Below, piece after piece: positions 1 to 13,260 of a stretch of 64,000 nucleotides of DNA. Origin of the DNA: Lingula anatina (Eukaryota > Brachiopoda > Lingulata > Lingulida > Lingulidae). The stretch is taken from the NCBI RefSeq assembly GCF_001039355.2, contig NW_019776033.1, positions 1 through 64,000 of the forward strand, in the 5' to 3' direction. Position 1 is the stretch's first letter; every line of letters starts with the position of its first letter. The notes below the pieces were generated by a model. The model was given only the letters and a program-made list of their open reading frames with translations. It was not told where the DNA came from and made no database searches. A program made the position numbers and the translations under genes.

Positions 1-29
1 TATCTTATAAAAAATAAGCAAGGACTTAC

Positions 30-882
30 TTGAAAGGTTGCAGCTAGGTGACGAGTTTTTCGTTGGAGTTGATTATTTATAGTCAGCCATCTTTTCTTTT
101 CTCTTGCTCGTCTCCACATCTGAGTATCACTTGCTGCAAACGCTATCCTTATCTGCAAACAGAATATATTGGATGTCATAGGGCTCACTCCCAAAGAAAC
201 TATCGTTCTACGTGGCTCGATCCAACACCGCGGGGACTCTCGCTAAATGCAATCAGTTTAACAGAATAACACTCCTCATCCTTTCGTTTAGTAGAATACA
301 GACAGGCTGGTGATCATATGAATACGCTGGGAACAATTGGAGGCGTGTTTATCTCTTTATCTGACTGCATTCAGCGACATTGCCAGCGGAGTTAGATCGA
401 TCTACGTAGAACTATAGTGCCATTGGGAATGGGCCCATATGGATATTAAGTGGGTAAGTTGCAGATACGTTCAGTGAGAGATTACCGTGTTCATTGTACT
501 GCACTAAAAACATCTTGCTATTTTACGTTTCCATAAAAGCTTTTAATACAATTGACAATGAAAATCGTGCAGGTACCTGTTGGAGATAATTATTGGCAAT
601 AGAATCCAATAACGCCAACCTTTCCCTAATATTAGCCAGACTTCTTGCAATCACGCTTTCAGGGCGTCGATGGCTTGTCATGCAACTAGGAGAACATCGA
701 CGTTGGAGAGAAAATGAAATCATGATATTTCTTCTATGTCGTAAGGTCTTGACAGTAAATGGCGCGGTTGTTCCTGTGCTTAGAGGAATATTTGCCAGGG
801 AAACCAAGTAAACTGTAATGAAAAAAAAACTACGAATGATAGCTAATGGAATGAGTGTGCATCTGACGCTCATTTCTGACAT
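30..882 (-). CDS. Possible secreted peptide precursor, 5' part (speculative)
   Basis: Two exons can be read on the minus strand: 882-577 (start ATG at 882 or 873) and 152-30, continuing off the left edge. Both are open in phase 0. The first ends at CAG|GTACCT, the second begins after a good acceptor (pyrimidine-rich, TTTGCAG) and ends at CAA|GTAAGT. The first exon encodes a hydrophobic N-terminus (about residues 8-32) that looks like a signal peptide, then dibasic sites (HRR, QRR, HRR), a Cys-x-x-x-Cys pair, and a stretch rich in Leu, Ile and Arg (SLANIRERLALL) that could form an amphipathic helix. The second exon is 41 codons, rich in Arg and Lys. This layout fits a neuropeptide or hormone precursor. 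I do not recognise the family; resemblance to CRF/secretin-type hormones is weak and by eye only. It could also be chance open frame in untranslated sequence. Confidence 0.3.
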
Positions 883-2717
883 ACCGTTTGTTTCTTTTCT
901 GTATCATAAACAAAAATTATTAATTAATTAAAATTGATGACTCACGGATGTAACTTTCTGTTGATGCTTTTGGTGTTTGTGGTGTTATACGACTGTTTTT
1001 TTTTTTTTTTTTTTTAATTGCCACCTTTTACTGATGAAAAATTGCCCGGAAACAAACAGAATCACGTAAGATAAAAAGATAAAGCATTTGGTGACAAGGA
1101 ATACATTTGCATGGAGGCAGTTTACACTGTATCTTGTCCAGGGACCCAAAGGAAAGAATCTCAAGGCATACTTTCCCTGAATCTAGGCAATAAAAAAGGT
1201 TCCATTCCTTCTGCTATTGATCTAAGAGTAAACCGCAACTATTTTTGATTAACAATATCAGCGATATCCACCGTCAGTGGTATTTCCAATCTTAGCAGAC
1301 ATTATGTGGTCTTGTGTAGTGCATTTTGTGACCATCGGATTAAAAGAAAAAAGCATAATGTCTTGGAGTAAATGTGTTCGGTTCACCGCCAAGTTGCTCT
1401 TCTGTTTTGTTAAATATCAAAGTATGATGTGATCTGTATAAAACTTGATGCAGCATTTTATTCAACTGACAGTTAAAAAATCCTATGCAGCAATAAAGGA
1501 AGGTGATCGATATTTTTCTTACTTAATTACTTAGTTAGGTATGCAAATAGGCGTTAATTCTCAAAGAGGCATAGATGGTTTTCACACTATAACTTCCGTT
1601 GCCGGAAAATCTTTGCAAATTTTTAAGACAAAATTGTATTTGTCGACCAGAAGTAATTTACGCTTTTCCAAATTTCTATCGAAAGGAAAAAAAACAGCAA
1701 AAACTCAGTTGAGTATCACACTTAACTACGCATTAAGCCATAAGAAAAAATTCATGATAAATTGCATTTATGTGAATACTTAAATTTGGCTGTCGGTGTG
1801 TAACGGAAAATTTGCAAAAATTACCTACCTGCCGAGAAATCCCCAATTAAATCACTTTATGCATCATGTAAAGATGCCGAGTGAAATGCGCTTCGCTTCG
1901 CTTTTTTCTTTTAATTTCAACGCTAAATAGACATAGAAACGTAAACAATTAAACATACCTGTTAAAAGAAGTTGTAGCCACCACATCGTTCCTTGGAATG
2001 GAATGCATTCGTAAATAGTACAATTTCCCTTTTTATTTTGTCTGCTAACAAGATATAAATACCGTACAACAGAGGCATGCGTGGGCTGATTGTCACTCCT
2101 TTTAACTCAATCTATGTATTAACTTACGGAAGTCTTCTTAAATAAGCAAATACTTTAAAATTACCCAAAACTAACTGATATCGGACGAAAAAAAAGGTCC
2201 TGATTTGTGGTGAAAATTCGGAACTGAATTCTCACGCTTTGTTTACATTTCAATTTTGAAAAGTGCGATTCTTCAACAGAGCAAATTTGATTTCACGTTG
2301 TACGCCCGCTGGAGTGAGATTTGACCGTCACGTGGTAAAAACTCCAGTTAGGAAGAATACAATTAGTTAAATGGACCTCGGGGCGTTACTCTGTGACATT
2401 TAGTGTACTACACTTTTTTAGGAAAGCAAAGTCAAGAGTTTTACCTTGTGACATTTGTCTACAAATGTTTTTCTTTGTTTTGCACGAGACAAATGCCAAG
2501 GCATTTGGTCTGGGGTTTAAGTCGAATTTGTTCAATCATCTATCGAAACAATCGAAGATGAAGGTGAGCATTTAGGGTACCTTGTAATATTAAGACAAAG
2601 ATAGGGCAAATAAAAAGAGATGCAAGGGAAATTTACTGACCGACCTAGATTTGGTTTTTAAGAACAAATAGAGTTAGAAATAGAGCTTCGGGGTCCAATG
2701 ATTTTAGGCGATGTTTC

Positions 2718-2759
<42 letters not shown>

Positions 2760-5700
2760 GTTGTTGTTGTTGTTGTTGTTTGGTCGTTACCAGTCATTAA
2801 CTATCGTCGTTTAAAAGAGAGATTGGCGATTTCCTGGTTCAAATGTCTCCATCTTATATGGTCGTGTGAAGAACAATATATGATGACTAACTTGCATTTT
2901 AGAACGTGGTCCGAACATACTTCAGGCTATTGAAAACATGGGGTAATTTTGTAAAATGAAAGAAACGTGTAAGAAACGAAGCAAAGGTGGCGTGGGTTAA
3001 ACAGGTCACACCATTAACACCAGGTCAAAAAGGTTTTGAGGGTGATTCCATACGTTAGGGTCTAATTCCCCATCTACTAAGCTAATGCAAAGAAGAACAT
3101 TGACATAAGATAAAACAGTTACACTGAAGATACAGAGCGAATTTGCGAATTCGAGCTGATGATGTAACAACAGCGCTTCTGTGGTGAAATTGTGTTTTTG
3201 ATTTGTTTTTTAAAGATCAAGATGACCCTTGCCTGAACAGCGCCAAGACCGTTTTAACGCCTATTAAATCGCGACTATAAGTATGTGATTCGTTGCCAGG
3301 AATTCTCCTTGAAAGGCTCAGTTCTGATTTTGTCAATAAAGAGGCGAAATAATGCCTTTGTTGGATGTAACATCATTGTGAGGGGCTCATATCTCATCAA
3401 CAAAAAATTCAAAAGCAAACGCTAAACAGTTTTCGTGATAACATCTAAGTTCTGGAGGTAAGACGCAACCCGATCACTATCTTACAACAACGAAGCTCAA
3501 CCGTAGCTTAAAAGCAGAAGCGCAAAAGGTAATGAATGAAAAAAAAGAAATTTTGATTTTTTTGCTCTTAAACTGTTCAATTTGATCGCACTTGTATCTA
3601 TATAAGTATTTTACATAAAAGAAACGAGAAAATGGTTATCTTGACCAATTTAGGCCGCTTTAACGAAACGAACCACCTTAAAAATCTTACAAAAGTATTA
3701 TACATTTAGATGCCACTTCAGGTCTACAGCAAAGAAAAACGCTTTTTAGGGCAAAGTTTTTTAACCGTACTTAACAGTATGTTATCAGTAAAATGTTGCT
3801 CAACGTGGGGGGATCGAATTCAGAAGTGTATTGTTTTTAGGTCCAATCACCCGTGATTGAAAGTATCGCACTTTACATGCTTTTTTGGCCTTCAGGTAAT
3901 GGATATTTTATTCTGCTTTTTCTTTTAAACGGACGTAAATGGCCGTATACAGGGGAGGCGTATTTTTAAGTGACACGCGCATGGAATGGTCTAAATCTGG
4001 TCAAATATTACTATTATTTGAGTTTTTAATGACAGGAGTCCAGGTGTTTATACATTCAATTGTCTAAAGCCAGTGGATTACAAGTGTAATATGTACACTC
4101 GCAATCCAACCCAAATACCTAAAGTTAGAGAGTTACTCAACGTCTCAAAGCCTACGTCTCTTATGTTTTTCAGCTGATAATAAGATAATCCACGGCGAAA
4201 TTTCTATTAATCACGAAAATGCTTGTTTTGGGAGGATAAACCACTTCCGAAAAATGTGTCACTGTGTTTGGTAAAAACGCATATTTTGAAAATAGCAATT
4301 GGTGCCAATAACTGATAAAACTAAGAGATTAAAGAGACTTGGGGTTGCTCCCACTCCCTCTCGCCCACCCTCTCCACCCCCTTCCCATATACAAACTCTC
4401 TGAGTTTAAACTATGGTGCTCTTTAATATACGGGAAACGGACCCACTCTCTTCTTGACATCCAGAAACCCCCTTGTGTTATAAGTTTATTATTATTATTA
4501 TTATTCGGGGGGGGGGGGATATTTTAAGGCCACCTGCAATTATTACAAGACTGATCATTATTTTATTTTTCGCGGGGGGAGGGGGGGAGGGTTAGGACCA
4601 GTAATTTGACATCGAGAGATACAGAACTCAGTTGCAACGCTGAACCCGGAAGGAAAATCTTTTAATGAAAGCGCGGACGTGAAACCAACCCCAAGCGTAA
4701 TCGAGGAGCGAACACCCGGTGACGAGAAATAAGAAGCCAGAACGGTGTTATTTCTGTCGTATAGATTAATTAAAATAACTTGCCATTCTAATTTCAATCG
4801 AGGAGTGCACTCAAAGTGTGGTGTTGCATCGCGCTATTAACGGGGAAGGGCGTTATCAGCAAAATCGCCCTTTCCCCCTGCGATGTACGAAGCGTCTGCG
4901 TGGCGCTGTGTGCGTGATCTGTGCACCTTATGACCTGAAGTTGGGAAAAGTCCTTGTTATTTGAGAGAAAGGGTTATGTTTATTGCGTGTTGAAATGCTA
5001 TTGAGGCATAAAACTTGTCTTGATTTGTGGTCATGTTGCACAGACTTATGGGTGCTCATGCGTGCCTACATTTCTTTTTTTATCTTTTTTTTTTTTTTAG
5101 TAATTACGGAAGATGGTGTTGTACATGAGGGTTTACGTGATACAAAAGGATCGATGGTTAATTTGGTAAAGCAGATGCCAGATAAGAGGTTTTGCAGAAG
5201 TATTTCCATTTGTATTGATATTACGTCGTAATTACGCATCTTGAACAAACAAACCTGTACAATGTGAGCCACATATCTTTTTATGGTTTACTAGTGCTGT
5301 CGCTGTAGCAATTCGTTACGATGCAAAGTTCATTGTTTTTGGATTTGCCTCCATCCTCTCTCTCTCTCTGTGGTCGTCCACCCATATTAGGGGTCAGTGA
5401 GTGCGTAAAATGGCATAATGATTCGAATGATTTTATGTCCCCTGAAAAGAAACAGTCCGCCACGGCTGGGTTTTCAGTTTCAAGGATTGGGTGTTAAATA
5501 ACGCCCTCACTCAGGGTTTGGCCCTCTTTCAGCCTATCATAAAAGAGGCTTTGGTACTGCACCAGAAATATACTGTTATACTGTTCCTGGGCCCACCCAG
5601 CACTGCGACTACACCTCGATCACATTTATAGACACATCTTAAACTGGAAACCATGGGCATTGCAATCTAAGTAAGATGCGGTATCTGATTTGACTGGCGG

Positions 5701-6727
5701 CAAAATGAACTTGGAAATGAGGAAGTAAAAAAAATTCGTTCAAGATTGAATAAAAAAGAAGAAAAATCAATAAAAAAGAGTATGCAAAGCGATAAACGTA
5801 ATTTTACAATTGAAAACATCAAATTTCTTTTCAAAGGCTAATTTGCGAGTTTGTTATAAAATGTTTTAAAATGTGCGTTAGCAAAAAAAAAAAAAAAAAT
5901 CAGCAATTTTTCTTAATCAAGTAGCTTTTGCCTATCCAAAACCGTTGACAAATTACGAATTTCATTTTATGTAGCTTTCCCATTTTTGTAATCACAAGTG
6001 AAATTCACCAATCTCTAACTGCATCACGAGTGTGTCTCAGAAACAAGAAACTCTGAACTCAAAACAGGTTTATGGATCATGCCTCTGTGAACAGTTTAAT
6101 ATGGTATGAAGTGATTAAGATTAAATTAACGTTCTAAAGGTCTAACGAGCAGCGTGTGCCTTTTAGGCCTTATATCTAAAAAAAATATCTCATCTGTCTC
6201 ATTTTTTCATTTCCTGTGCTCTTCAAAAATGTAAAGGAAAACTAAATTGTATAATAAGTTGGTCCCCATGGTTGCTTTACTTACGTAGAATTACTCGATT
6301 AATTGCCATGTGTTTAACAAGGTCTCTGTTTATATTCAAAGCCATTTCTTAACCGGGCATTTGTCTATAAAAAATTGAAATGCCTGCAAAATGAGATTTC
6401 ACAATATTTTATCTCTATTAACAAAATCTTTGATATTATCAATACTAGTATGTCTAATGTTAGAAAGGTAAAACTAAATTTTATCCCCTTTGGATCATAT
6501 GTTTACCTGTATTGGGCACAGTTTCTGCTTTAATCTTTGCTTTCAAGCATTCTTTTCGAGCATTATTTTTGGTCAGATGCGACATGAATTAAATCATACA
6601 CAGAAATACAAAGAGATGAGATTGCTTTTGAATGTAGCTTTTATTGTTTTTCATGTTGCTCTTCAATCTTGGAGGAAGGAAACGAAATGATAACAAGAAG
6701 CAACATCATCGTAAAATATTACAAATT
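883..6727. other. Intergenic region without a supported gene
   Basis: No reading frame here looks like protein and none joins by sensible splice sites. The short frames at 1541-1783, 2393-2575, 4558-4797 and 4983-5231 are low-complexity AT-rich stretches. The region holds homopolymer runs (T at about 999-1015, A at 5883-5900, G at 4507-4518), an ATT/TTG triplet microsatellite at 2720-2780 and a small CT run at 5356-5369. Its right end should contain the promoter and 5' UTR of the PUB-domain gene. Confidence 0.6.
2720..2780. repeat. (ATT)n/(GTT)n trinucleotide microsatellite
   Basis: About fourteen ATT units pass directly into about seven GTT units. Confidence 0.95.
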
Positions 6728-9700
6728 ATGGCAGCTAAAAATGATGATGATGTGAGTAAAATTACCTTTACGTGTCTTTTAAAAAATTGAGATGTTCAAG
6801 GATTTTTAAAGTTCAAATAAGACAAAATAAATATCAGGATTTAGAATTTACTTACGTTTGATTCGTGATAGTGCTAGTTTTAATGTTACATACTGTAGGA
6901 AGCAAGCGTAGATAAGCAGCAACAAATGAAAATCACCACTACTAGCTTCTTTTACGACTCAAATAAAGTCTACATGGGATATACCAAATTAATCACTCGG
7001 TCAGACAAATAAAAGCTGTAGAATTGCACTTTATTCAAATTTCTGGTCGAAAATTTGACTTATTTATCAGCTAGCTATTCTTGTAAATTATAATTTATAT
7101 GCTATTTGAAACTATATGGTGGCATTTGGTCAGGTTTAGTGGCAATGCTTAGACAAATGTCAATTTTCTTCATATGCACCTTTAACACACTCTCTAGAGC
7201 AATACACTGGAAATAATAGCCCTAAGATGTGACTTGAAGACATCCTACTTTTTCATTTATATGTAATTAACTAATGACCCCCTGCTGTTGTAATTGTGCC
7301 TGTTTTAGCCCCTACAGCAAAACCATAAGGAGGACTAGCTTGATTTGCTCAATACTTGTGGTAAGTGTGGAACTTGAATATGCTTCACACTGAGGCAATC
7401 ACAGGTGATGAAGTATACCCTCTGATATGGGGGGGGGGGGGGGGGCTTCTGAAATAGTACTGCCTCTTACCACCCCTTGAGCAGTGGCAGCAGCAGAGGA
7501 GGACAGTTGTGGGTTTGGGCGCAGTCACTCAGCTGAGCATCTGGAGTAAGTCTGAGGCTATGCTTGACTAGCACTACCTTATATAGGCAGGCCAGGCCCA
7601 TAGCCAGAGGGGTTTAGGGGATTTGAAAGGACCACCCTTTTTTGTCATGAAAAGGTCCATTCTAGGTAAAATTTGATCTAGGTGCACAAAAGTGTAAAAG
7701 GTCCACTTTTTCAGAAAAAAAACCTTTTGAAATTGCTGGCTACAGGCCTGACAGGGATGTGGGCTACTCGGCACCAATGTGTAAAACACCAAATACAAAC
7801 TTAAGGGTGTGTCTGGCTTGGAAGTTGTTCTTGTTGATACCTGAAGTCCCACAGGGTGCGCTACAATAATTTGGTAACAGACTGCTGGCTTACCATGTGG
7901 TCAGAGAGTATCTGAGGTAGTCCATACCTGTACTAATGTCATATATAAGAAGGAGTGACAATTATGATAATGACACACAGTGGTACAGAACACAACTCCT
8001 GAAAGAATATGGGGTTTAAGCATCAGATGTTATTTTTTCTCAAGAAAAGTAACCAATTTTCTTCTCCTCACAGATCATTGATGGATATCTCCTTGCACTT
8101 GGATGCAATGTTTTGTATCCTTTCTAATTCTATAATAAAATTCTTAACAAATCAAAATTTATTTATCACCATCTTGTACATGTACTGGGGTAAGCCTTGG
8201 TATGTTCTTTGTACAAGTTTTAAAACTTTTACAGTACATATCAACATACATACATGTATACTATTACCGCATTATTTCAGGCTCAGGATATCCTTGGAGC
8301 CTGTCTAGGTATTTTGGTGGAGGAGGCAGACCCTGTCATTCTCAGGACTACTCTACAAACCTTGCTCAAGTTGATGAAGTAAGTTGGTGACGGGTGACAG
8401 ATTTTGGTCTTGTTCTGTATTCCATGGTCTGTATGTGTTGTCAAGCAGTGATGCACTTTAAGTGGAATGATATTGTATTTATATAGCCCAGATTTGCTGT
8501 CTCTTTGTATAGGCACATACATGTATATCTGGTGTGTGTATGTGTGTGTGTATGTGTATGTGTGTGTGTGTGTGTGTGTATGTGTGTGTATGTGTGTGTG
8601 TGCGTGCATGTGTGTGCATAGCCCAGCTTTATTGACGACACACAACCTTTTTCAAGATTGATGACTTTTGGGCTCACAAAATATACCTTATGACCTCAAA
8701 CCAACTCCTCTCTTTTAAATTATTAGCAATCATTTTCAACATAATATTGTTGCAAAAACACTTTTTGGGAGGAAAAGTGCCTAATTCATTTTGTGTGATT
8801 TTATTGATATACTACCATAATAATATTATAACTATATTTTTCACAGAAATGCTGCTGAGAATCCGTCTGAGGAGAAGTTCCATCATGTACGGAAGGAAAA
8901 TAAAGCATTCAGTAATAAAGTGTGGAGATATGCAGGTGCTCAGCAGTTTATGTTGGCGGCAGGATGGGCTGAGGTTCCTATATATTTATATCTTTGTTTA
9001 GTTATGATATTTATAGTAATGAGATTTTTCCAACAATCAGCAAACTTCTGACTTTTTGGGAGCCAAAAATATCATTTTTGAGATCAATGCAAATAGCCCC
9101 CACATCATATTTTCAGGCTTTTTAACTAAATGGCAGTCTCATCCCTGTATTTAGTGTATGTGTAACTGTTAAAAATGCCATCTAATGTTGTCATTTAATG
9201 TATCACTTGTGTATTGTATTCTTCGATTTGATTCTGAAATCAAGATCACTATGGATTTGATCTGAATATGTTACTATTTGTCAGTAGATATTCTACTATT
9301 GAGAATCCTTTTAAACAAACTGGGTACATTTTCTTACTTGTTATGTTCAAAGTAACACTTAAACAGTCTAATATACTGCATCGCTTTTGCACATTTATCA
9401 TTATTATTAACCTGAAAATTAAATGTCATGGCCATGATTTGTATGAGGTTGCTTTTTTTTTTCTTCAGGCAGATGATGCTGTAGTGTTGACAGATTCTGA
9501 GAGGTTAAAATGTGCCATTCAACTTCTTGAAGCAAAAATTCTGTAAGTTTGCATCTGCTTCCATATAAATGGTTTCAAACAACACTATTAGAATATACTA
9601 ATAGTAATACTGTATATTTCTTAAACATATATGCCTTGAATAAACATTTCCAGACAAGTATTACAACATTGTTTGCTTTGAAATGAAGTGCCCCCAGTAA

Positions 9701-9991
9701 AAAGATACTACATGAAGCATGTTTTCTTGCTACTTCATTAGACAGTACACAGAGCAGTCGGCTGAACCCATTGAGAGTAAAAACAAACCATTGGCATCAC
9801 CTATTCAGGCAAGCAAACCACAGTCTGGCTGGTCAGACAGAGAGGTAAACCTCCCTCATCACTCTCAAACCCCCCCTGGTCATAAATATTACATTGTATT
9901 TATCTTGTATGTTTGCCTTATTACATTTATCTGGTATGTTTATCTTTGGAAGCCTGTCAGAAAAAATGTCTGGATCCGCCCCTGCTGATGC

Positions 9992-10024
<33 letters not shown>

Positions 10025-11720
10025 GGGGGGGGGGGGGTTCGCACCTGTTTTCAAACTTTTTGATCTATCAAACTTATCTCATTCGTTTGAAATACGCAGC
10101 ATTTCATCGCTGAATTTCGACGAGGGTCCCATTGGGGTGGTAGTGATCACAGTTCACGGGAAATAAAATCACCAATTCTCAAATCACAGTAAATTAAACT
10201 TTTTACATGTCTCACTGATAATGAGAGTCGAAAATCCTGAAAATCGCGAATCACCGGGTATAATGACTTGGGGAAGAAAAAAAAAGGCGAAGAAGAAAAA
10301 GCGGCATTCACAAGTCACGGGAATGGGGTACTTCACAGATCATGCCAAATAATATGAACGTTTCACGCATCTCGGGAAATAAAACGTGGTTTTCCCGTGA
10401 AACGAAAATTCCCAATGGGTCCCNGGGGGGGAAGTGAAGTGAAAAAAAATAGAAAATGGAAGTAATTGTGCAGACCCATAGGCAGGATGATGGTTGGGGT
10501 TTTGTATGAACCCCTTCTTTGCAAGGAAAAAGTCACCATGGGTAAAATTTGATCTAGGTACACAAAGGTTTCATGGTTAAAGTTTCAGAAAAGATCCCCC
10601 CTTTAAAATTTGTACCAAAAAAGTGTGTTTTCATATTCATAAAATTAAAATTTTTGTTGCTTAATCATCACAGCTTAGTGAAAAAGAAAAGCAAATTGCT
10701 GCTGAAAGAAAAAGACAACAGGCTCAGTTGAAAAGAGAAAAAGAAGAAAGGAAAAGAATTAGTGAACAGGTAGATATCATGATTTAAATATATTGGCATT
10801 CTAAGATAATTATTTAATATTTTTATTTTCATTCTAGATTTTAGATTTTGTTGTGTTTATTAATAGATCCAAGAATGCTATTTCATTGGTTGCAATTCTA
10901 CTAAAAAAAAGCTATTTATTAAAAATAAAGGTATTTTTTTGTAATCTAAATTGTTATAATCAATAATTTTGATACTTGCAAATGCCAATTTTTAGTCATA
11001 GTGATTTCTTATCTGTTCCAGATTAAAGCTGATCGAAGGGAAGCTAATACAAGGGAAGTGAAAGAATCGGTGAGTTGTGGGCTAAGTTCAGATAAAATGT
11101 TTGATAGACTACAAAATAGCTTGGTTTGATTTAACTATAAATTTGAAATTATTGAGTCCTAGGTTAAGTCCACCTTAGAAGTCATTGGGTTCACTGAAGG
11201 AGAATACTGACTCCCAGCATGACTAAGTGTTTAATTACAATCAAACTTTTGACTTTCTAAAGAAAGTTTGAAAATGGCTCCAGTCAGAATGGTGCTGAAC
11301 ACAGTCTTTTTATTTTAAAAATAGCATGCAAGACACTTTGATTCTGACGGTGGTATGAAGAGGTTTGATGACATAGGAATAAATCTGAATAAGGTAAAGT
11401 TTACTGAAAGGAAATTTTGTAAAAGACCATTGACATACTGGTAGATATTTAAGACTTCATTTTCATTCAATTTGTGACAGCTTAATGTATGTATTTTCTA
11501 TCAGCACACCCACATGATTTTTTAAAAATTTAAATCAGAAATTTGTTGTAAGGCCACATTCCCATTTCATTCTACTTTTTTTCTAGCAATCCTAAATCAT
11601 ATCTGAGCACACTGCTGATAATAATGGCCATATCTAACCAAAGGAGGCCAGTCACATAAATGTCAGCTTTTTAAAAAATATTTTTGATTCATTTTATTTT
11701 TTATTTAGGGAGGAGGATGA
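6728..11720 (+). CDS. PUB-domain coiled-coil protein, probable p97/VCP cofactor
   Basis: Nine coding exons: 6728-6751, 8281-8378, 8847-8973, 9469-9542, 9742-9844, 10674-10769, 11022-11069, 11325-11393 and 11709-11720 (TGA). They total 651 nt, 216 residues, with agreeing phases at every junction. Residues from about 20 to 105 match the PUB domain pattern seen in PNGase and UBXN6: two leading helices, the NPSEEKFHHVRKENKAF block, then AGAQQFMLAAGWAE and a closing helix. PUB domains bind the C-terminal tail of the AAA ATPase p97/VCP. A polar linker follows, then a highly charged helix (about residues 140-190, rich in Glu, Lys, Arg, Gln) and a conserved-looking tail with HFDSDGG. No UBX, UBA, transglutaminase or thioredoxin domain is visible, so it is neither PNGase nor UBXN6. 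The donor after exon 3 (GTTCCT) is weak, and the tiny first exon (8 codons) is the least certain part. Family placement is secure, orthology is not. Confidence 0.8.
7588..7752 (-). mobile_element. Short non-autonomous DNA element, dispersed family copy 1
   Basis: A segment of about 165 bp bounded by CAGGCCCATAGCCAG and, inverted, CTGGCTACAGGCCTG. Its interior (AAATTTGATCTAGGTGCACAAA, CCACTTTTTCAGAAAAA, CCTTTTGAAATTGCTGG) recurs at 24072-24270 in the opposite orientation and in part at 10475-10610. It lies in intron 1 of the PUB-domain gene. The CAGG...CCTG ends resemble hAT-type MITEs, but a target duplication is not clear here. Confidence 0.6.
8532..8619. repeat. (TG)n microsatellite with TATG interruptions
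   Basis: Intronic TG/TATG repeat just after exon 2 of the PUB-domain gene. It creates long Cys-Val or His-Thr reading frames on both strands that are not genes. Confidence 0.95.
9991..10037. repeat. (TG)n followed by a G homopolymer
   Basis: About fourteen TG units run into a G run of about 16 bases, inside an intron of the PUB-domain gene. Confidence 0.95.
10475..10610 (-). mobile_element. Short non-autonomous DNA element, dispersed family copy 2 (degenerate)
   Basis: This stretch shares ACCCATAGGCAGG, AAAATTTGATCTAGGTACACAAAGG and a TTTCAGAAAAG motif with the elements at 7588-7752 and 24072-24270. One end is eroded. It sits in an intron of the PUB-domain gene, about 50 bp after the undetermined base at 10424. 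Confidence 0.5.
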
Positions 11721-13260
11721 GGATAGAATACCTCTTAACATCCAGACCAGATGTTAATCAGGGCTTATGAGAGGATTTTTGCACAAAAAAAATACAGATA
11801 ATGAAGAAATTGGTAAAATGTTCAGTCAAGACCATGGGAGAACCTGATGGAAAATTTTTTTTTAATTTTGTAAATTGCCAAAGAAGGGAAGACTGTTGTG
11901 TTTTTTATTTGTTGTTTATTTTTTTATCGAAGAAATAACTTTTTTTAATTGATGAAAATGATCTCCTATGAAAAACTTTAATATTGTACAGTGTTGATTA
12001 ACTTTGTTTTAATTGTATACCACACATTTCTTCAGACCTGATAGAAATTGGAATATTCACCCTTATGGCTGTGAACTTTTATAAAATTGAGTGTGAGTGA
12101 CTCTTTACTAGGAATATAGTCACTCGCTGGTATTTAGTGCTATTAATTCCATCATTTCTATTATTGTAGTTTTTTAAAACAAAAAAAAATGCTATTAAAT
12201 CCCCATTGCCCTGAGAGACTGGTCAGAGGTTTTAGAGGTTTTAGCCTAGAATTTAAACTGGCAAGTTTGACAGGGAGAAACTTGAATGTTACACCGGCTT
12301 GACTATTATCTATAAGATACGGAAAAGAATTGTGATTGCTTATTTTGAGTGATGTCAAACTTTTGATGAAGGTAACTGTTTAAATCCTCAAAGGCAGAGC
12401 AGAAACCGGAAAGCCAGATTTAATAATAAAGGCGATTTTATATGTGATAAAAATGTAAGAATATGTGACAAAACTGTACTCTTCAAACATGTAAAAAGCA
12501 GTTGGTTTCCATTTGGACTTAGACTCCGTTCACATGGAAAGTCTATTTTCTAAAAAATCTATTTTCTATTCGCGGTATCTTGTAATCACGGTCCCTGTGC
12601 CCTGAATATCCCGAGAATTAATTACAGCTTTGGAAGTAACTGGCTCGCGCCGCCAGTATTTACGCCGCGGGTTATTCAGGGCACAGACCGTGATCATAAG
12701 ATACCGCGAATAGAAAATTGATTTTTAGAAAATAGACTTTCCATGTGAACGAAGCCTTAGTCCTATGGATCTAAGAAGACACCCCCCCCACCCCCACCCC
12801 CAACATATCATCTGATTAATTCTAGTAGTTTTCTGTAGAATCTTACCTCAGTAAGGGTTTTTTAAAAATAGGTATTAGGTTATTTATACTACCGTTACCA
12901 CAATTTGGCTGACGTCCTTTTTATGGTTAAGTCGGTTTTATATTTTGTTGTACGTCAAAGGGACATTTGTCTTTTGGTTGAAACTGAGAAGTGCTTATTT
13001 AAATGTCAATTTTTATGTATCTGCCTTTAAATTGGTGTGATATTTGTACAGAGATCAAATGGGTATGGCCGATTTTGGTTTGTTGGTATTTTTGTGAAAA
13101 AATAAGAGGTCATTTGTATTCACAAGGAATTTGAGTTCTTATGTATTCAAAATATTTTATTGACTTTTTTTGCATCAAGACAGAAAATGGTGCGTGTATA
13201 GAGATCTTGGGATGTTGTATATAAAATAATTGAATAAAATACAAAAAGGGACATCATTAT
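11721..13260 (+). other. 3' UTR and downstream flank of the PUB-domain gene
   Basis: Non-coding after the TGA. Two AATAAA hexamers are seen, at 12425-12430 and 13233-13238; either could direct polyadenylation. The aquaporin gene on the other strand converges on this point, with its own candidate signal only about 90 bp away (13324-13329). Confidence 0.5.
12515..12763. mobile_element. Foldback (MITE-like) element
   Basis: Two arms of about 90-100 nt are inverted copies of each other. The left arm reads CGTTCACATGGAAAGTCTA, TTCGCGGTATCTT, CACGGTC and TGCCCTGAATA; the same words recur as reverse complement on the right. The central 50 bp are GC-rich (GGCTCGCGCCGCCAG). There is no coding capacity. 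A clear target duplication is not visible. Confidence 0.8.

Noticed and set aside
8009-8308. 99-codon plus frame upstream of PUB exon 2
   Set aside because: Low-complexity hydrophobic sequence crossing the clear acceptor at 8280; not compatible with the PUB reading frame.
8283-8677. Overlapping Thr-His and Cys-Val frames
   Set aside because: They are translations of the TG microsatellite; the real exon 8281-8378 is read in another frame.
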